Shown here one piece after another: positions 26,290 through 36,263 of a stretch of 64,000 nucleotides of DNA. The stretch's first letter is position 1. The number at the start of each line of letters is the position of its first letter. The notes under the pieces are model-generated. The model was not told the DNA's origin. It was given only the letters and a program-made list of their open reading frames with translations, and ran no database searches. The translations under genes were made by a program, and so were the position numbers. Where the stretch lies: positions 1 through 64,000 of the forward strand of contig JAHDDL010000021.1 of NCBI GenBank assembly GCA_020629415.1, written 5' to 3'. The stretch comes from Maribacter sp. Its GTDB lineage: Bacteria > Bacteroidota > Bacteroidia > Flavobacteriales > Flavobacteriaceae.

Positions 26290-27192
26290 TTAAGCTAAAA
26301 ATTTATCTATTACGTAAACCATTTGCATCAGTGTTATGTAACTGACACTTGCCAACATTAATTTTCTTGCAGATACATTATCTCTCTTTCTATACAATTG
26401 AAATGCAAACGCCAACATTACCGCCCCCATTAAAAAGATAATTATGGCCGAAACTATTGATAGTTGCAACCTACCGGTAATTCCAAAAACAGGAATGATA
26501 GAAACCGCCATCATCCATATAGTGTACATAATAATTTGCAACACCGTAGCCGCATCTTTTTTACCTGTTGGCAACATTTTAAATCCGCCAGCCCTATAAT
26601 CGTCATCCAACATCCACCCAAGCGCCCAAAAATGTGGAAATTGCCAAAAAAACTGAATCATAAAAAGAGTACCGGGCTCTATACCAAAATCATCTGTAGC
26701 TGCCACCCAACCCAACATAAAAGGAATTGCCCCTGGTATGGCACCAACAAAAACAGCTAATGGTGTTATTGTTTTTAAAGGAGTATAGACACTGGTGTAC
26801 AAGAAAATGGAAATAGCCCCGAACATTGCTGTTTTCGGATTCAAGAGATATAATGACAAAATACCCAGTAATGTTAAAACAATGGCCAGTATCATGGCCG
26901 TGTTCACCGTCATACGACCAGCAGGAATAGGTCTATTTTTAGTACGCTTCATTAAAACGTCTAAATCTTTCTCAATAACTTGATTATAAGCATTACTTGC
27001 ACCTACCATACAATAACCGCCAAATGCCAATAACAACACTTGCCCCCATAGTATTTCATTGGCCCCAAGGAAATAACCGGCAATAGAAGAAAAGACGACA
27101 CTTACAGCTAATCTAGCCTTGGTAATCTCCTTAAAATCGGCAAAAATCAATGCAACAGCACTTTCATTTTCCGAACCAACAGCCATCTTCAT
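26290..27192 (-). CDS. cyoE: Protohaem IX farnesyltransferase (haem O synthase)
   Basis: A 300-residue UbiA-family prenyltransferase that adds a farnesyl group to haem B to form haem O, the precursor of haem A for the aa3-type oxidase. It has about eight membrane helices. The two Asp-rich motifs are NQVIEKDLDVLMKRTKNRP near residue 70 and MLDDDYRAGGFKM near 190. A second ATG six bases in (27186) is an alternative start. A good promoter lies at 27212-27242, so cyoE leads the oxidase subunit operon. Confidence 0.95.
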   Translation of the reverse strand: MKMAVGSENESAVALIFADFKEITKARLAVSVVFSSIAGYFLGANEILWGQVLLLAFGGYCMVGASNAYNQVIEKDLDVLMKRTKNRPIPAGRMTVNTAMILAIVLTLLGILSLYLLNPKTAMFGAISIFLYTSVYTPLKTITPLAVFVGAIPGAIPFMLGWVAATDDFGIEPGTLFMIQFFWQFPHFWALGWMLDDDYRAGGFKMLPTGKKDAATVLQIIMYTIWMMAVSIIPVFGITGRLQLSIVSAIIIFLMGAVMLAFAFQLYRKRDNVSARKLMLASVSYITLMQMVYVIDKFLA

Positions 27193-27211
27193 ATTTCTTT
27201 TAATAGGGGTG

Positions 27212-27242
27212 CAAAGATAACGCCCCAGTCATATTTCTGCAA
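27212..27242 (-). promoter_or_regulatory. Bacteroidota-type promoter for cyoE and oxidase subunits
   Basis: On the minus strand: TTG (27240-27242), a 20-base spacer, then TATCTTTG (27212-27219). It lies 19 bases before the cyoE ATG at 27192. Confidence 0.6.
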
Positions 27243-27363
27243 CCTAAATGCTTTATTTCTAGTATTATTGAAAGTGCCCTTCTGTATACCATTCTACAAC
27301 GGAAAAAATAACAACACAAGACTTGTCTTTATAAAGACAATTGAGCTAAAAAAAATGATAAAA

Positions 27364-27392
27364 AAAATCCCGAGCATTTTGCCCGGGATTTT
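27364..27392 (-). terminator. Terminator after the tonB-like gene
   Basis: AAAATCCCG pairs with CGGGATTTT inside a slightly longer stem with one mismatch (AAAATCCCGAGC and GCCCGGGATTTT). It is followed on the minus strand by a T-rich run, 26 bases after the TonB-like stop. Confidence 0.82.
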
Positions 27393-27418
27393 ATATGTAT
27401 TGAAACAGTAACTAAATA

Positions 27419-28123
27419 CTATTGTAATTTAAAATTGATAGGAATACTAAACGGAACACGTACCGCTCTACCTCTCTGCTTACCAGGGGTCATTTTTGGC
27501 AACTTACTAATAATTCTAGCTGCTTCTTTTTCTAGGTTTTTATCTGGACCACGCATTCTAACGTTACCAATACTACCATCTTTTTGTATAACGAACATTA
27601 CACTAACCCTACCTTGAACACCCATTTCTTGAGCAATTTCTGGGTAACGGAAATTCTTACCAATGTGCTTTTGTATCATTTTGTTGAAACAAGCCCTTTT
27701 ATCGCTTTCATTTTCACAACCTGGGAATACAGGCACATCTTCAATAACTGCGAAAGGTACATCAACGTCTTCTTCGATTTCATCAACAACAACGTCCTCA
27801 ACTTCAACGATTTCCTCTTCTTGACTAGTTTCAGTAGACTCGATTACAGTTTCCTCAACCTCTTCTTCATCTTCTACAACTTCAATAATTTCTGGTGCAG
27901 CTGGTGGCGGTGGTGGTGGTGGAGTTTTAATCTGTTCTGTCATTGGAACTTCTTCATCTAAAAGATCATCCACATTCATAGAAATATCATAATCATTCAC
28001 CTCATCATACGTTTTCCATTCAAATGCTACATATGTAAATAGCATTACTGCGAACAAACCGATAACGAAATAAAGACTACTGTTCTTTGTTAAATCCGCT
28101 TTAGGATTCTTTTTAGGTTCCAT
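27419..28123 (-). CDS. TonB-family energy transducer
   Basis: A 234-residue protein linking the proton-motive force to outer-membrane receptors. It has a single membrane helix (about 17-34), a proline run (PPPPPPPAAP near 70), a long acidic Glu/Val-rich linker (about 78-125) and a C-terminal TonB domain (about 145-234). That domain carries RYPEIAQEMGVQGRVSVMFVIQKDGSI and the end motif VPFSIPINFKL. There are no ExbB/ExbD genes nearby, so it is probably one of several TonB paralogues. It lies 62 bases after the VanZ-like gene, and a promoter of its own is not obvious. Confidence 0.92.
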   Translation of the reverse strand: MEPKKNPKADLTKNSSLYFVIGLFAVMLFTYVAFEWKTYDEVNDYDISMNVDDLLDEEVPMTEQIKTPPPPPPPAAPEIIEVVEDEEEVEETVIESTETSQEEEIVEVEDVVVDEIEEDVDVPFAVIEDVPVFPGCENESDKRACFNKMIQKHIGKNFRYPEIAQEMGVQGRVSVMFVIQKDGSIGNVRMRGPDKNLEKEAARIISKLPKMTPGKQRGRAVRVPFSIPINFKLQ

Positions 28124-28185
28124 ATATTTTCAATTTAGTGATTGCTAATTTAACTAATTAATCGATAAAAATGCAACTAAAATTT

Positions 28186-28581
28186 TCATTTTAACGAGGG
28201 CACTCGAAAAAACAGAAATCTAACGACCAACAATCCTACAAGAGCTCCGGTAGAATTTGCCAAAGCATCTAGCGGATCACCATGCCTGTCAGAAGTTGCC
28301 ACATGTTGTAATACTTCAATAATTATGCCGTAGACTATCGCGAATAAAACAATGTACCACAACAACTTAGCCCTGCCTACCAATTGTTCTTTATTTTTGG
28401 GTATAGCCAAGTAACCCAGCACCACCATTACAGAATAGAAGGTAAAATGTACGATTTTGTCCATATGCGGAATATTGAAGCTAGAGGCACCAATTCCCGA
28501 AAAAGAAAATAAGCTGAAAAATGTTACAAACATCATCCAGCTTATGAAAAGTATTTTATAAATAGTGTTTTTAACCACCAA
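28186..28581 (-). CDS. VanZ family membrane protein
   Basis: A 131-residue protein with four predicted membrane helices and the VanZ-like pattern: [18 protein letters not shown], then [10 protein letters not shown] and [17 protein letters not shown] (the D-x-x-A-N-x-x-G block). Its start overlaps the gcvH end by 11 bases, so it is translationally coupled to gcvH. VanZ confers low-level teicoplanin resistance in enterococci, but the molecular function of small VanZ-like proteins is unknown; no resistance should be assumed here. Confidence 0.86.
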   Translation of the reverse strand: MVVKNTIYKILFISWMMFVTFFSLFSFSGIGASSFNIPHMDKIVHFTFYSVMVVLGYLAIPKNKEQLVGRAKLLWYIVLFAIVYGIIIEVLQHVATSDRHGDPLDALANSTGALVGLLVVRFLFFRVPSLK

Positions 28582-28951
28582 TTATCTCTTTATATGCAGC
28601 ATCGCTCAACAAATCATCTAATTCGCTAGCATTGCTAAATTTAATTTTTACCATCCAACCTTCACCGTATGGGTCACTATTTACTTTTTCCGGCTCATCT
28701 TCAAGTGCTTCATTAAACTCGATAATCTCACCGGATAAAGGAGAAAACAAGTCAGAAACAGTTTTTACAGCTTCAACTGTTCCAAAAATAGCTTCTCGTT
28801 CTAAAGTTTCATCAAGAGTATCTACTTCTACATAAACAATATCACCTAATTCACCTTGTGCGAAATCTGTAATACCTACAGTGGCAACATCACCATCGAT
28901 CCTTACCCACTCGTGATCTTTTGTATATTTTAATTCGGCTGGTATATTCAT
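28571..28951 (-). CDS. gcvH: Glycine cleavage system H protein
   Basis: A 126-residue lipoyl carrier protein that shuttles the aminomethyl group between the P, T and L proteins of the glycine cleavage system. It opens with [27 protein letters not shown]-type sequence, and the lipoylated lysine is K63 in EAVKTVSDL. It has the normal family length. The genes for P, T and L proteins are not in the window. A strong promoter match precedes it (28978-29009). Confidence 0.96.
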   Translation of the reverse strand: MNIPAELKYTKDHEWVRIDGDVATVGITDFAQGELGDIVYVEVDTLDETLEREAIFGTVEAVKTVSDLFSPLSGEIIEFNEALEDEPEKVNSDPYGEGWMVKIKFSNASELDDLLSDAAYKEIIGG

Positions 28952-28977
28952 TATAATCGTTTATTATTTTACTTCGG

Positions 28978-29009
28978 CAAATGTAAAGTTTTCAACTTAG
29001 GTTATCAAA
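28978..29009 (-). promoter_or_regulatory. Bacteroidota-type promoter for gcvH-vanZ
   Basis: On the minus strand: TTTG (29006-29009), a 20-base spacer, then TACATTTG (28978-28985). Both boxes match the consensus exactly. The ATG of gcvH is 27 bases downstream of the -7 box. Confidence 0.7.
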
Positions 29010-29073
29010 ACATTTATAAATGTTTAATAAGGCCTCATTTAATCTGTATTCAACTTTTTATTAAGTTTCCAAA

Positions 29074-32000
29074 TTAGTTGCCAAAATTGTAGCGAATTGT
29101 AAACCCGGTATTAATGGTTGTTTGCGGAAAAGCAGTGGAGACTGCAAATTGAGAGAATGAATGATCATAAAAGAACAATGCATTTAAGTTCTTACTTAGC
29201 GCATAATCTGCAGTAAACTTCAATGACATTAGATTCTGACCAGAGGTTATTTGATTATTATTAATATCTAAATTTCTAATAATAGTAATGTTATCTCTTA
29301 AAGTTACATCCGCTTTCAGATTTAAATCACCTTTTAGCCTTGTTTTATTACCTCCAATATTGGTTACAAATTTTACATCTTTAAAACGATACCCTAAACC
29401 AACCGTATATTCTTTACCATTAATCTCGGTCATTAAATCATTATCAAAACTTAATGACAATGTTCTATCTGTTCTTACTTCCGCCAATACACTAACAGAA
29501 TTCTTCATTTCAAAATCTACCCTTACCAATGGGTTAAATTGATCTGTAAGCACCACATTGTTTAAAATAAGATCGGGCAAAACATCTAGATTCTCTGCAT
29601 TAATAGCATTTTCACCATCTTTGATCAATTGAACCTTTTCTAAATTCGTTTGGTACGAGTTTATACTATATGATGCGCGATACCCGTGGCTTAAAGAAAA
29701 ACGCTTGAATTTCTTTTTAAACCATTTGCTCTTCATTAGACCCGTATATTTAATACTCCAGTTAGGTATTGGAATATCTCTAAACGTATCTAAGTTTACG
29801 CGTTCGGCATCTTGGCCCGTATATGCTGCAAAGAATGCCGGTAACAAAACATCTTGTTGCGTTTTACCATACAATTGCGGGAAACCATCTTCATCTAACT
29901 CACCTACAGGTTGTGAACGATCGGAAATTAATCTATTAGCTATTGTAATCCTATTATCCTTAAACTGTTGAAAGGTACTTGAGTCAAACTCATCACTCTT
30001 ACCAAATGCAGTACCGATCATCATAGTAGAGATACTAAAACTACCATAGTTATTGCCCAACTGAAGATTATATTCTTGATCAACAACATTAAAATTCTCT
30101 TGATAACTATCAGAATATTGTCTGTCCGCGACCAAATCTATAGTAATATCTTTGGTTGGTTGCGCAGTAGCGGTAATGTTCAATTGTTTGTTTGTTCTTT
30201 GGATGAATTGCTCATTAAATTCTTGAAAACCGGTTAGCCAACCATTTCTAGCCGCTTCATAACGAACATCTGACTGACTACCGAACAAGAAACCAATAGT
30301 GGGTTTCGTAGTACCTACAAAGCCTACAGATTGTGTATACCCAGGAAGTACGGTACCATTGTTCTCACTGTAGTTGAAATTCAATCTTTTTACCATGGTA
30401 ACAATATCTACTACGGTATTGAACAAATCACTTGTTTTACCTTTAATTTTTTCTTGATCTTCGGAGACAGCACCAGATTTATCCCTTCGTATAGGACCGG
30501 CAGTTGATGCTCTTGGAGCGGAACGCTTTTTAAGTCCGATAAGATCATAGAACTTTTGCATGGTCAAAGACGAAGTTATTGTATGTGTATTTGCATTTTG
30601 CACGGTGTTGATATATTCACCGGCAACCTCGAACAATGCATCACCACCCCTTTGCCAATCAAAATTACTGGTGTAAGAATATTGTGTACTAATAAAATCT
30701 AACGCAGGTATTTTAGAAAATGGCACCTCATAGTTCAATTGCATTTGCTGAGAATGTCTGTTTGGCTCACCTACATCAAAAAAGCCATCCCATAAACCTA
30801 ATTCATTTCTAATTCTATCTATTGATTCTACAGGCTCATCTTCGTTCAAGTAATTTCTAACGATATTATTATTGGAACCTGTTAAGTTCAATCTAAGTGA
30901 TTTGGTCAAATTATAATTGACCGCATACTGCCAATTAAATAAATAATTACGCTGCTGAAGCTCCGGCAATTCTATTCTGTCCTCACCATCGGTATAAACA
31001 TCCCTAAAACGTTGTGCATTAAACTGCCTATTGATATTTGAGGTAACCCCAATATTTGACGGTAACAAGTTTAAGTTCAAATCTTTCAACCATTTCCAAT
31101 ATTTACCCGTTAAGAGCGAATCCTTTTTGGCGAACGGTGCAATTTCAACCGGTTCAAAACTATGATTATATACAAAACCGGTATTTACATTCTGTTCTTT
31201 TAACTCAGCAATTTCAAAATCCCTATGGTCTGTTTCGTTATAACTATAGTTAAAGGTGAAGTTTTCAATATCGTAGAAATTAGCATCGGCCTCTTCACTA
31301 CGGTCTTTACGCACACCAATTAAGTTAATACTGGTACGCTTTGTATAGTCTTCTGCCTGCTCTAAAACCTCATCTTTACCTTCTTGGGTATCTTCGGCTG
31401 CTATTCTATCCGCTAGTTTTAAATCATCATATACAGGATCAAACTCCGGTGTGATCATCTGTTCTGATATTCCGTAATTAAACGGTAATTGAATACCCCA
31501 TTTTTTAGGAAGCAATTGCCCAACATTAACATTGGTAACAACATCATATGAAACGGCATCTTCACGTGCACGCTCATTTGGCATTTGATCTATTGAACCA
31601 AAACCAGAAGTACTCTTACTACCCGTTGCACTAAAGTTGGCAAAATCTGCAATATTACCGTCAACTGCGGCAATTGCGGCCCAACCACCGTTATTATCCA
31701 ATCCTGCAAGGCGTAGTTCATTAAACCATACTTCACCTCTTGCCGGTAAAATATCCTGGTTTTTAACCCCCACCATCATAGTACGTATACTACCTAAAGA
31801 AGGGTTACCTTTAATACCAATACGTATTCTACCTGGTGTACGAACATCAAACTCACCAACAGGTATTACTTCACCATTATCAATTTCAAAGAACCGAACA
31901 TCACTAAGCTCACCATCTGCAATCCATTGCGACTTTACTTTTGTCAAATCGCTAAGCAAAATATTCATCTCGTTGTTCTCTGGCCAGATTTCATCATCTG

Positions 32001-35000
32001 AAACCGCCGTAAAAGGCGTAAACTCTAACGGTAATTCTATTTGATAGTAGTTTTGGGTAAAATCTGTACCCATACGCAAGAAACCTACCAAAGGTGTAGA
32101 GGTATCCGCATAATCACTATCTATAATTTTTTCGGCATGTATGAACATTTTCAATTTCTCATATTGACGAATATCAACGTTCAAATTTTTAAACACTCCG
32201 CGTGAATCTTCAGACTCTAAATTAGAAACTGTCAATGAAAGGGATTGCTCGTTCTGGCGAATAATGGTGTTGTTATTATTTAACTGTTCCCTAACCACAC
32301 CAGGAGGCAATACATACGGTATTGGGGTTCTACTACTATTTTCTTCTATGTTTACGGTATTTACATCTAAGGTAGTACCGTCGTCAGAGGGATCACTATC
32401 AATATTTTTATCTTGTAATGTACTTGTATAGGTACGCCAATCTCCCCTAACCAAATCTAAAGTTGCAAAACGCAAAACTGTAGGACTATTAAACCCTGTC
32501 ATGTACATACGCATAAAACTGATAGACCTAAAATCTGTTATACCGCCTATGGCATCTGTAAAGTCGCTCAATGGAACTTTATATTGTATCCAACGGTAAT
32601 TAACCTCATCTCCGTTTAATATTCTTGGTTCCCCACTTGCTGTACCTTCAATGATATCGGTTACATACTTATCGTTAATAGTAGTATTCGGCTTAATAGC
32701 AATACGGTACTCATAATAGCTATTTACGGTATTCATTGTTAAATCTCTATCTACATCTTCCACATCTGGTAATGTAGTTGAGCCCCTGTCCGTATTTGTT
32801 ACCGAAACAGGCGAGTTCCCTTGTGGATTATTAAAGTCTTGATATCTTTCTAAAATACTACCTTCTCTATTTAAATAGTATACATAATTATCCAATGCAG
32901 GATCACTGCCCGGGTTACTGGTATATACATCTGCTTCACGCACATCATCCAAACCATCAAAACCGGTATCCTGCAAAACCCTATTATTTTCGTCAGCATC
33001 AAAAGCATAGACCAAAGATTGCGTTGCGGGCACTTCGCCCCAAGAGGTAGGCGAAACAAAATCGTTACTGTTTACACCGGGCAAACCGTTTTCATATTGC
33101 TTTTTACCATCGCGCAAAATATCCTCGGATATATTACCAAGGTTAAGCACCAATTCACCCGCACCATTGGCAATACCATCAACATATGGGTCCATTACCC
33201 AAAACTGAACAAACTCCACATTACTCTGCTCAAAATCCGTACTACTCAAAGAACGCATCATACCGCCCCATTTTTCCGACGGAGCTTCAGTTTCAAAATC
33301 CGGGTTGTTATTATACGGTCCTTTAGCATTTGGATAGTAAACCATATCCAAAGTGGTCTGTACTTGGGTTTGCCCTTGCGCCACATCTGTTTCTGGAAAA
33401 ACTTCATCAATATAAACCCTACGGGTAGCGTTGATGGAAAGATCGTCATCACTAACAGAAGCCGGTCTTTGCGTAGTATAAAATATGGGATCAATAGTAT
33501 ACCAAGATAACTTGGCCCTACCGTAACCGTTCAATAAGTTATTTAAATCTTCCGGCGAACTACCAAACGGTTGATCATCATTACCAAACTCCAAAGGCAT
33601 ACTCGCAAGAGACCACCCTAACGATGCCCTAATATCTATTAATGCCTGCGCACCTTCAAAATCATCCAAATACGTAGTTGTTTCCCCTTCAAAATCAGCA
33701 TTTTTAGGAGAATTGGGTATCAAGGCCGCCATTTCTGCCCTTACCGATATATTGGAAGGCACATCTGTATCTATATTTGGCAGCTTGTTCACCATACGGG
33801 TCAAGAAAGGCACCTCTGTAGAAAAGTTAGTATTTAAACCAAAAATAGTATTGTTTACAGACTCTACACCATAGGTAGATTTCTGTGTTAACGGACGTTC
33901 GTTCATATTCAATAACGTACCGCCCAAAACAAATTTTTCATTGAATTGATGCTCTACGTTTACACCGGTAAAACGACGCGTTTGCTGACCGAACACAGCA
34001 TTATTCTCTACCGATATGTTAATAGGCACATTTGAAGCCTCTAAACTTGGATCTAAAATTTGAACCGTACCAGATTGATAATTAACCGTGTAATCTATAC
34101 CCTCTTGCAAAGTCCTACCATTTGCGGTCACCGTCACAGAACCTTGAGGTACGTTAAATGCACCTATAGAAATACCATTACTTCCTTCAGATTTATAAGA
34201 GCCCTTTAGCAAAAACTTATTCTTCTCCGGATCTTGAAGTGCCGCAGTTTTTGTTAAAGCATACATATCCCTGAATACATATTGCTCTTGGTTGGCATTA
34301 TAACCAGAAGTAACATCATACTGGCCACTGTTACCATTCTGTAGCTTTTCATATAAGAACTCTCCAAAAGGTTCTACTTTGGTAAAGATGATTCGGCCGT
34401 TTTGCACATCTATAGTCTGCCCACTAATGAAATCGAAAAATCCGTCTCCACCAGGTTGTATATCGTTATAGACATTTAATCTATCCAAGTTAAATACATT
34501 TAATAGAATAGTCTCTTCTAAACCTTCTGGCCAACCAGAACCCGGACCTTCTTCTACCGGGGTTATATAATTTCTTGAAGTAGGATCAGAATATAAAATA
34601 TTCATCTTAAAATCTTCCTGACTTAAACTATATGCTCCTGTAGCATAAATATTCTTCATCATCAAGTCCCAAATAGGATCAGAGATATTGGTGATATTAC
34701 TTTTAAGAAGTTTAAGTATTAATGTATTATTCTCAATTACGGCACTAACGTCTTGTGTAACGGTAGTAGCTTCTATACCTCCATTTGCAAATTCACCTAC
34801 TTGATAAACTTGACCTTGAAAGGTGTACTGATAGGCAACACCCAAAACTTCGTCGTTACTTAGGCGTTGATTTAAGGATATATAACCCAATTGTGAGTTG
34901 AAATCATAATCCCTACCCTGCTCTAATTTTCTTGCATTCTCTAGGTACGCATAATCAAAACCCTGGTTTGGAGAATATCCTCCGGCAAAACTACCCGCAT

Positions 35001-36258
35001 TAAATCCACTTTCAACAGTTGCAATCTCCCTAATATTATCGTTTAAGGCACCACCTCCAGAAAGTATTAAAGCGGGGTCATAGTCATTAGCGTTATTTCT
35101 AGGTCTTACATCTGCCGGACCGTTGAAGAAGCCAGCCCCACTACCATTATTTTGACCTACCCTGGTCTTGGCAATATTAGATTCACCTAAATCTTGAATT
35201 GCCACTACATTACGTACATTCAATGTTTGCTGAGTTCTGTTGGTAACCCATACTTCTATTCGGGTAATCTGTACTTGGCTCTGTATATACGGATAGGCAG
35301 ATAGGGCATCATCATAATTGTCCCTAAAATATTGTGCCAGGAAAAAGTGTCTATTTTCGTCATAGTCCAGGGCGGTCAACGTAAAATCATTTAAAGTACC
35401 CCCACCCTGAGCAACTACGGTATTATTTTGTGAACGTTGTTCAGAAAAAACTGCGGTCACAGAGGTTTTGCCAAACTGTAATTTTGTTTTTACACCAAAT
35501 AAACTTTGGGCTCCCTGAATCAAAGAGCTATTAAGTGGCATATTCACGTTACCTACTTCTATAGACTGGATAATATCATCTTCAGTAGGCGTATAATCTA
35601 ATTTTACAATGTTCTGAAAATCGAAAGTTGCCTCGGTATCATAATTAGCGGTCACTTGCAAGCGCTCACCGATCTTACCTAACATACTAAGACTTATACG
35701 TTGATCAAAATCAAACGAAAGGTTAGTTCTATTTCTAGGCGATAAAGAAGGGTTGTCATTTTTCTGCCAAATAACACCTAAATCCATTGCAACGGATCCT
35801 TGGGGAATTATCTCAATAGTATTACCTCCAAAAATTGTAGAGAAGAAATCATTATTTACATAGAAGTTGGGAAGTAAATTTTTACGTGCTTCTTCACTAC
35901 CTTCTTTTTTACCCGAATAAGCATCGGATTTTTCTTTAAAATATGATTTAATTCCTTCTTCCCTGATCAATTTAAAATATTGATCCGGTGTAAGAATTAT
36001 AGGATAACCAATATTAAAATCGCCCACACTCTCATTATAGATATAACGATCAAGTTTAGGGTCATAAATATATTTAGACACAATGCTTTCTGGATTCTCA
36101 ATAAGAATTCTTCCAAGATCGTATCCTGTCTTTACCGAGTCTACCTGCTGTTCTTCTGTTCCTTGAGCTACAACACTGGTTATAGAACCCAAAAACATAA
36201 AGAATACAAAGACGTGCTTAAAAGAAATTTTAAGAAATTTAGTTACCCCGTTTTTCAA
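29074..36258 (-). CDS. sprA: SprA, type IX secretion system outer-membrane translocon
   Basis: A 2394-residue outer-membrane protein, close to the roughly 2400 residues of F. johnsoniae SprA (called Sov in Porphyromonas). SprA forms a very large single-chain beta-barrel through which type IX substrates, including gliding adhesins, leave the cell. A signal peptide (about 1-31, ending SVVAQ) is followed by a chain rich in amphipathic strands. Characteristic blocks are NPSLSPRNRTNLSFDFDQRISLSMLGKIG near 190, YLDDFEGAQALIDIR near 860 and WFNELRLAGLDNNGGWAAIA near 1510. The C-terminus ends in a barrel strand, TGFTIRYNFGN. The gene starts five bases after ruvA. Confidence 0.96.
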   Translation of the reverse strand: MKNGVTKFLKISFKHVFVFFMFLGSITSVVAQGTEEQQVDSVKTGYDLGRILIENPESIVSKYIYDPKLDRYIYNESVGDFNIGYPIILTPDQYFKLIREEGIKSYFKEKSDAYSGKKEGSEEARKNLLPNFYVNNDFFSTIFGGNTIEIIPQGSVAMDLGVIWQKNDNPSLSPRNRTNLSFDFDQRISLSMLGKIGERLQVTANYDTEATFDFQNIVKLDYTPTEDDIIQSIEVGNVNMPLNSSLIQGAQSLFGVKTKLQFGKTSVTAVFSEQRSQNNTVVAQGGGTLNDFTLTALDYDENRHFFLAQYFRDNYDDALSAYPYIQSQVQITRIEVWVTNRTQQTLNVRNVVAIQDLGESNIAKTRVGQNNGSGAGFFNGPADVRPRNNANDYDPALILSGGGALNDNIREIATVESGFNAGSFAGGYSPNQGFDYAYLENARKLEQGRDYDFNSQLGYISLNQRLSNDEVLGVAYQYTFQGQVYQVGEFANGGIEATTVTQDVSAVIENNTLILKLLKSNITNISDPIWDLMMKNIYATGAYSLSQEDFKMNILYSDPTSRNYITPVEEGPGSGWPEGLEETILLNVFNLDRLNVYNDIQPGGDGFFDFISGQTIDVQNGRIIFTKVEPFGEFLYEKLQNGNSGQYDVTSGYNANQEQYVFRDMYALTKTAALQDPEKNKFLLKGSYKSEGSNGISIGAFNVPQGSVTVTANGRTLQEGIDYTVNYQSGTVQILDPSLEASNVPINISVENNAVFGQQTRRFTGVNVEHQFNEKFVLGGTLLNMNERPLTQKSTYGVESVNNTIFGLNTNFSTEVPFLTRMVNKLPNIDTDVPSNISVRAEMAALIPNSPKNADFEGETTTYLDDFEGAQALIDIRASLGWSLASMPLEFGNDDQPFGSSPEDLNNLLNGYGRAKLSWYTIDPIFYTTQRPASVSDDDLSINATRRVYIDEVFPETDVAQGQTQVQTTLDMVYYPNAKGPYNNNPDFETEAPSEKWGGMMRSLSSTDFEQSNVEFVQFWVMDPYVDGIANGAGELVLNLGNISEDILRDGKKQYENGLPGVNSNDFVSPTSWGEVPATQSLVYAFDADENNRVLQDTGFDGLDDVREADVYTSNPGSDPALDNYVYYLNREGSILERYQDFNNPQGNSPVSVTNTDRGSTTLPDVEDVDRDLTMNTVNSYYEYRIAIKPNTTINDKYVTDIIEGTASGEPRILNGDEVNYRWIQYKVPLSDFTDAIGGITDFRSISFMRMYMTGFNSPTVLRFATLDLVRGDWRTYTSTLQDKNIDSDPSDDGTTLDVNTVNIEENSSRTPIPYVLPPGVVREQLNNNNTIIRQNEQSLSLTVSNLESEDSRGVFKNLNVDIRQYEKLKMFIHAEKIIDSDYADTSTPLVGFLRMGTDFTQNYYQIELPLEFTPFTAVSDDEIWPENNEMNILLSDLTKVKSQWIADGELSDVRFFEIDNGEVIPVGEFDVRTPGRIRIGIKGNPSLGSIRTMMVGVKNQDILPARGEVWFNELRLAGLDNNGGWAAIAAVDGNIADFANFSATGSKSTSGFGSIDQMPNERAREDAVSYDVVTNVNVGQLLPKKWGIQLPFNYGISEQMITPEFDPVYDDLKLADRIAAEDTQEGKDEVLEQAEDYTKRTSINLIGVRKDRSEEADANFYDIENFTFNYSYNETDHRDFEIAELKEQNVNTGFVYNHSFEPVEIAPFAKKDSLLTGKYWKWLKDLNLNLLPSNIGVTSNINRQFNAQRFRDVYTDGEDRIELPELQQRNYLFNWQYAVNYNLTKSLRLNLTGSNNNIVRNYLNEDEPVESIDRIRNELGLWDGFFDVGEPNRHSQQMQLNYEVPFSKIPALDFISTQYSYTSNFDWQRGGDALFEVAGEYINTVQNANTHTITSSLTMQKFYDLIGLKKRSAPRASTAGPIRRDKSGAVSEDQEKIKGKTSDLFNTVVDIVTMVKRLNFNYSENNGTVLPGYTQSVGFVGTTKPTIGFLFGSQSDVRYEAARNGWLTGFQEFNEQFIQRTNKQLNITATAQPTKDITIDLVADRQYSDSYQENFNVVDQEYNLQLGNNYGSFSISTMMIGTAFGKSDEFDSSTFQQFKDNRITIANRLISDRSQPVGELDEDGFPQLYGKTQQDVLLPAFFAAYTGQDAERVNLDTFRDIPIPNWSIKYTGLMKSKWFKKKFKRFSLSHGYRASYSINSYQTNLEKVQLIKDGENAINAENLDVLPDLILNNVVLTDQFNPLVRVDFEMKNSVSVLAEVRTDRTLSLSFDNDLMTEINGKEYTVGLGYRFKDVKFVTNIGGNKTRLKGDLNLKADVTLRDNITIIRNLDINNNQITSGQNLMSLKFTADYALSKNLNALFFYDHSFSQFAVSTAFPQTTINTGFTIRYNFGN

Positions 36259-36263
36259 ACTTT

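Noticed and set aside
27584-27961. 125-residue open frame on the plus strand, rich in Trp and Phe
   Set aside because: It is antisense to the acidic, Glu-rich linker of the TonB-like gene; the odd composition is the mirror of GAA/GAT codons, and there is no start signal.
28186-28581. Glycopeptide resistance gene (VanZ)
   Set aside because: Only a small VanZ-like fold coupled to gcvH; no other van genes, and Gram-negative outer membranes already exclude glycopeptides. Kept as a family name only.
33019-33510. 163-residue open frame on the plus strand
   Set aside because: Antisense within sprA; no domain, signal or promoter, and sprA is intact through this region.
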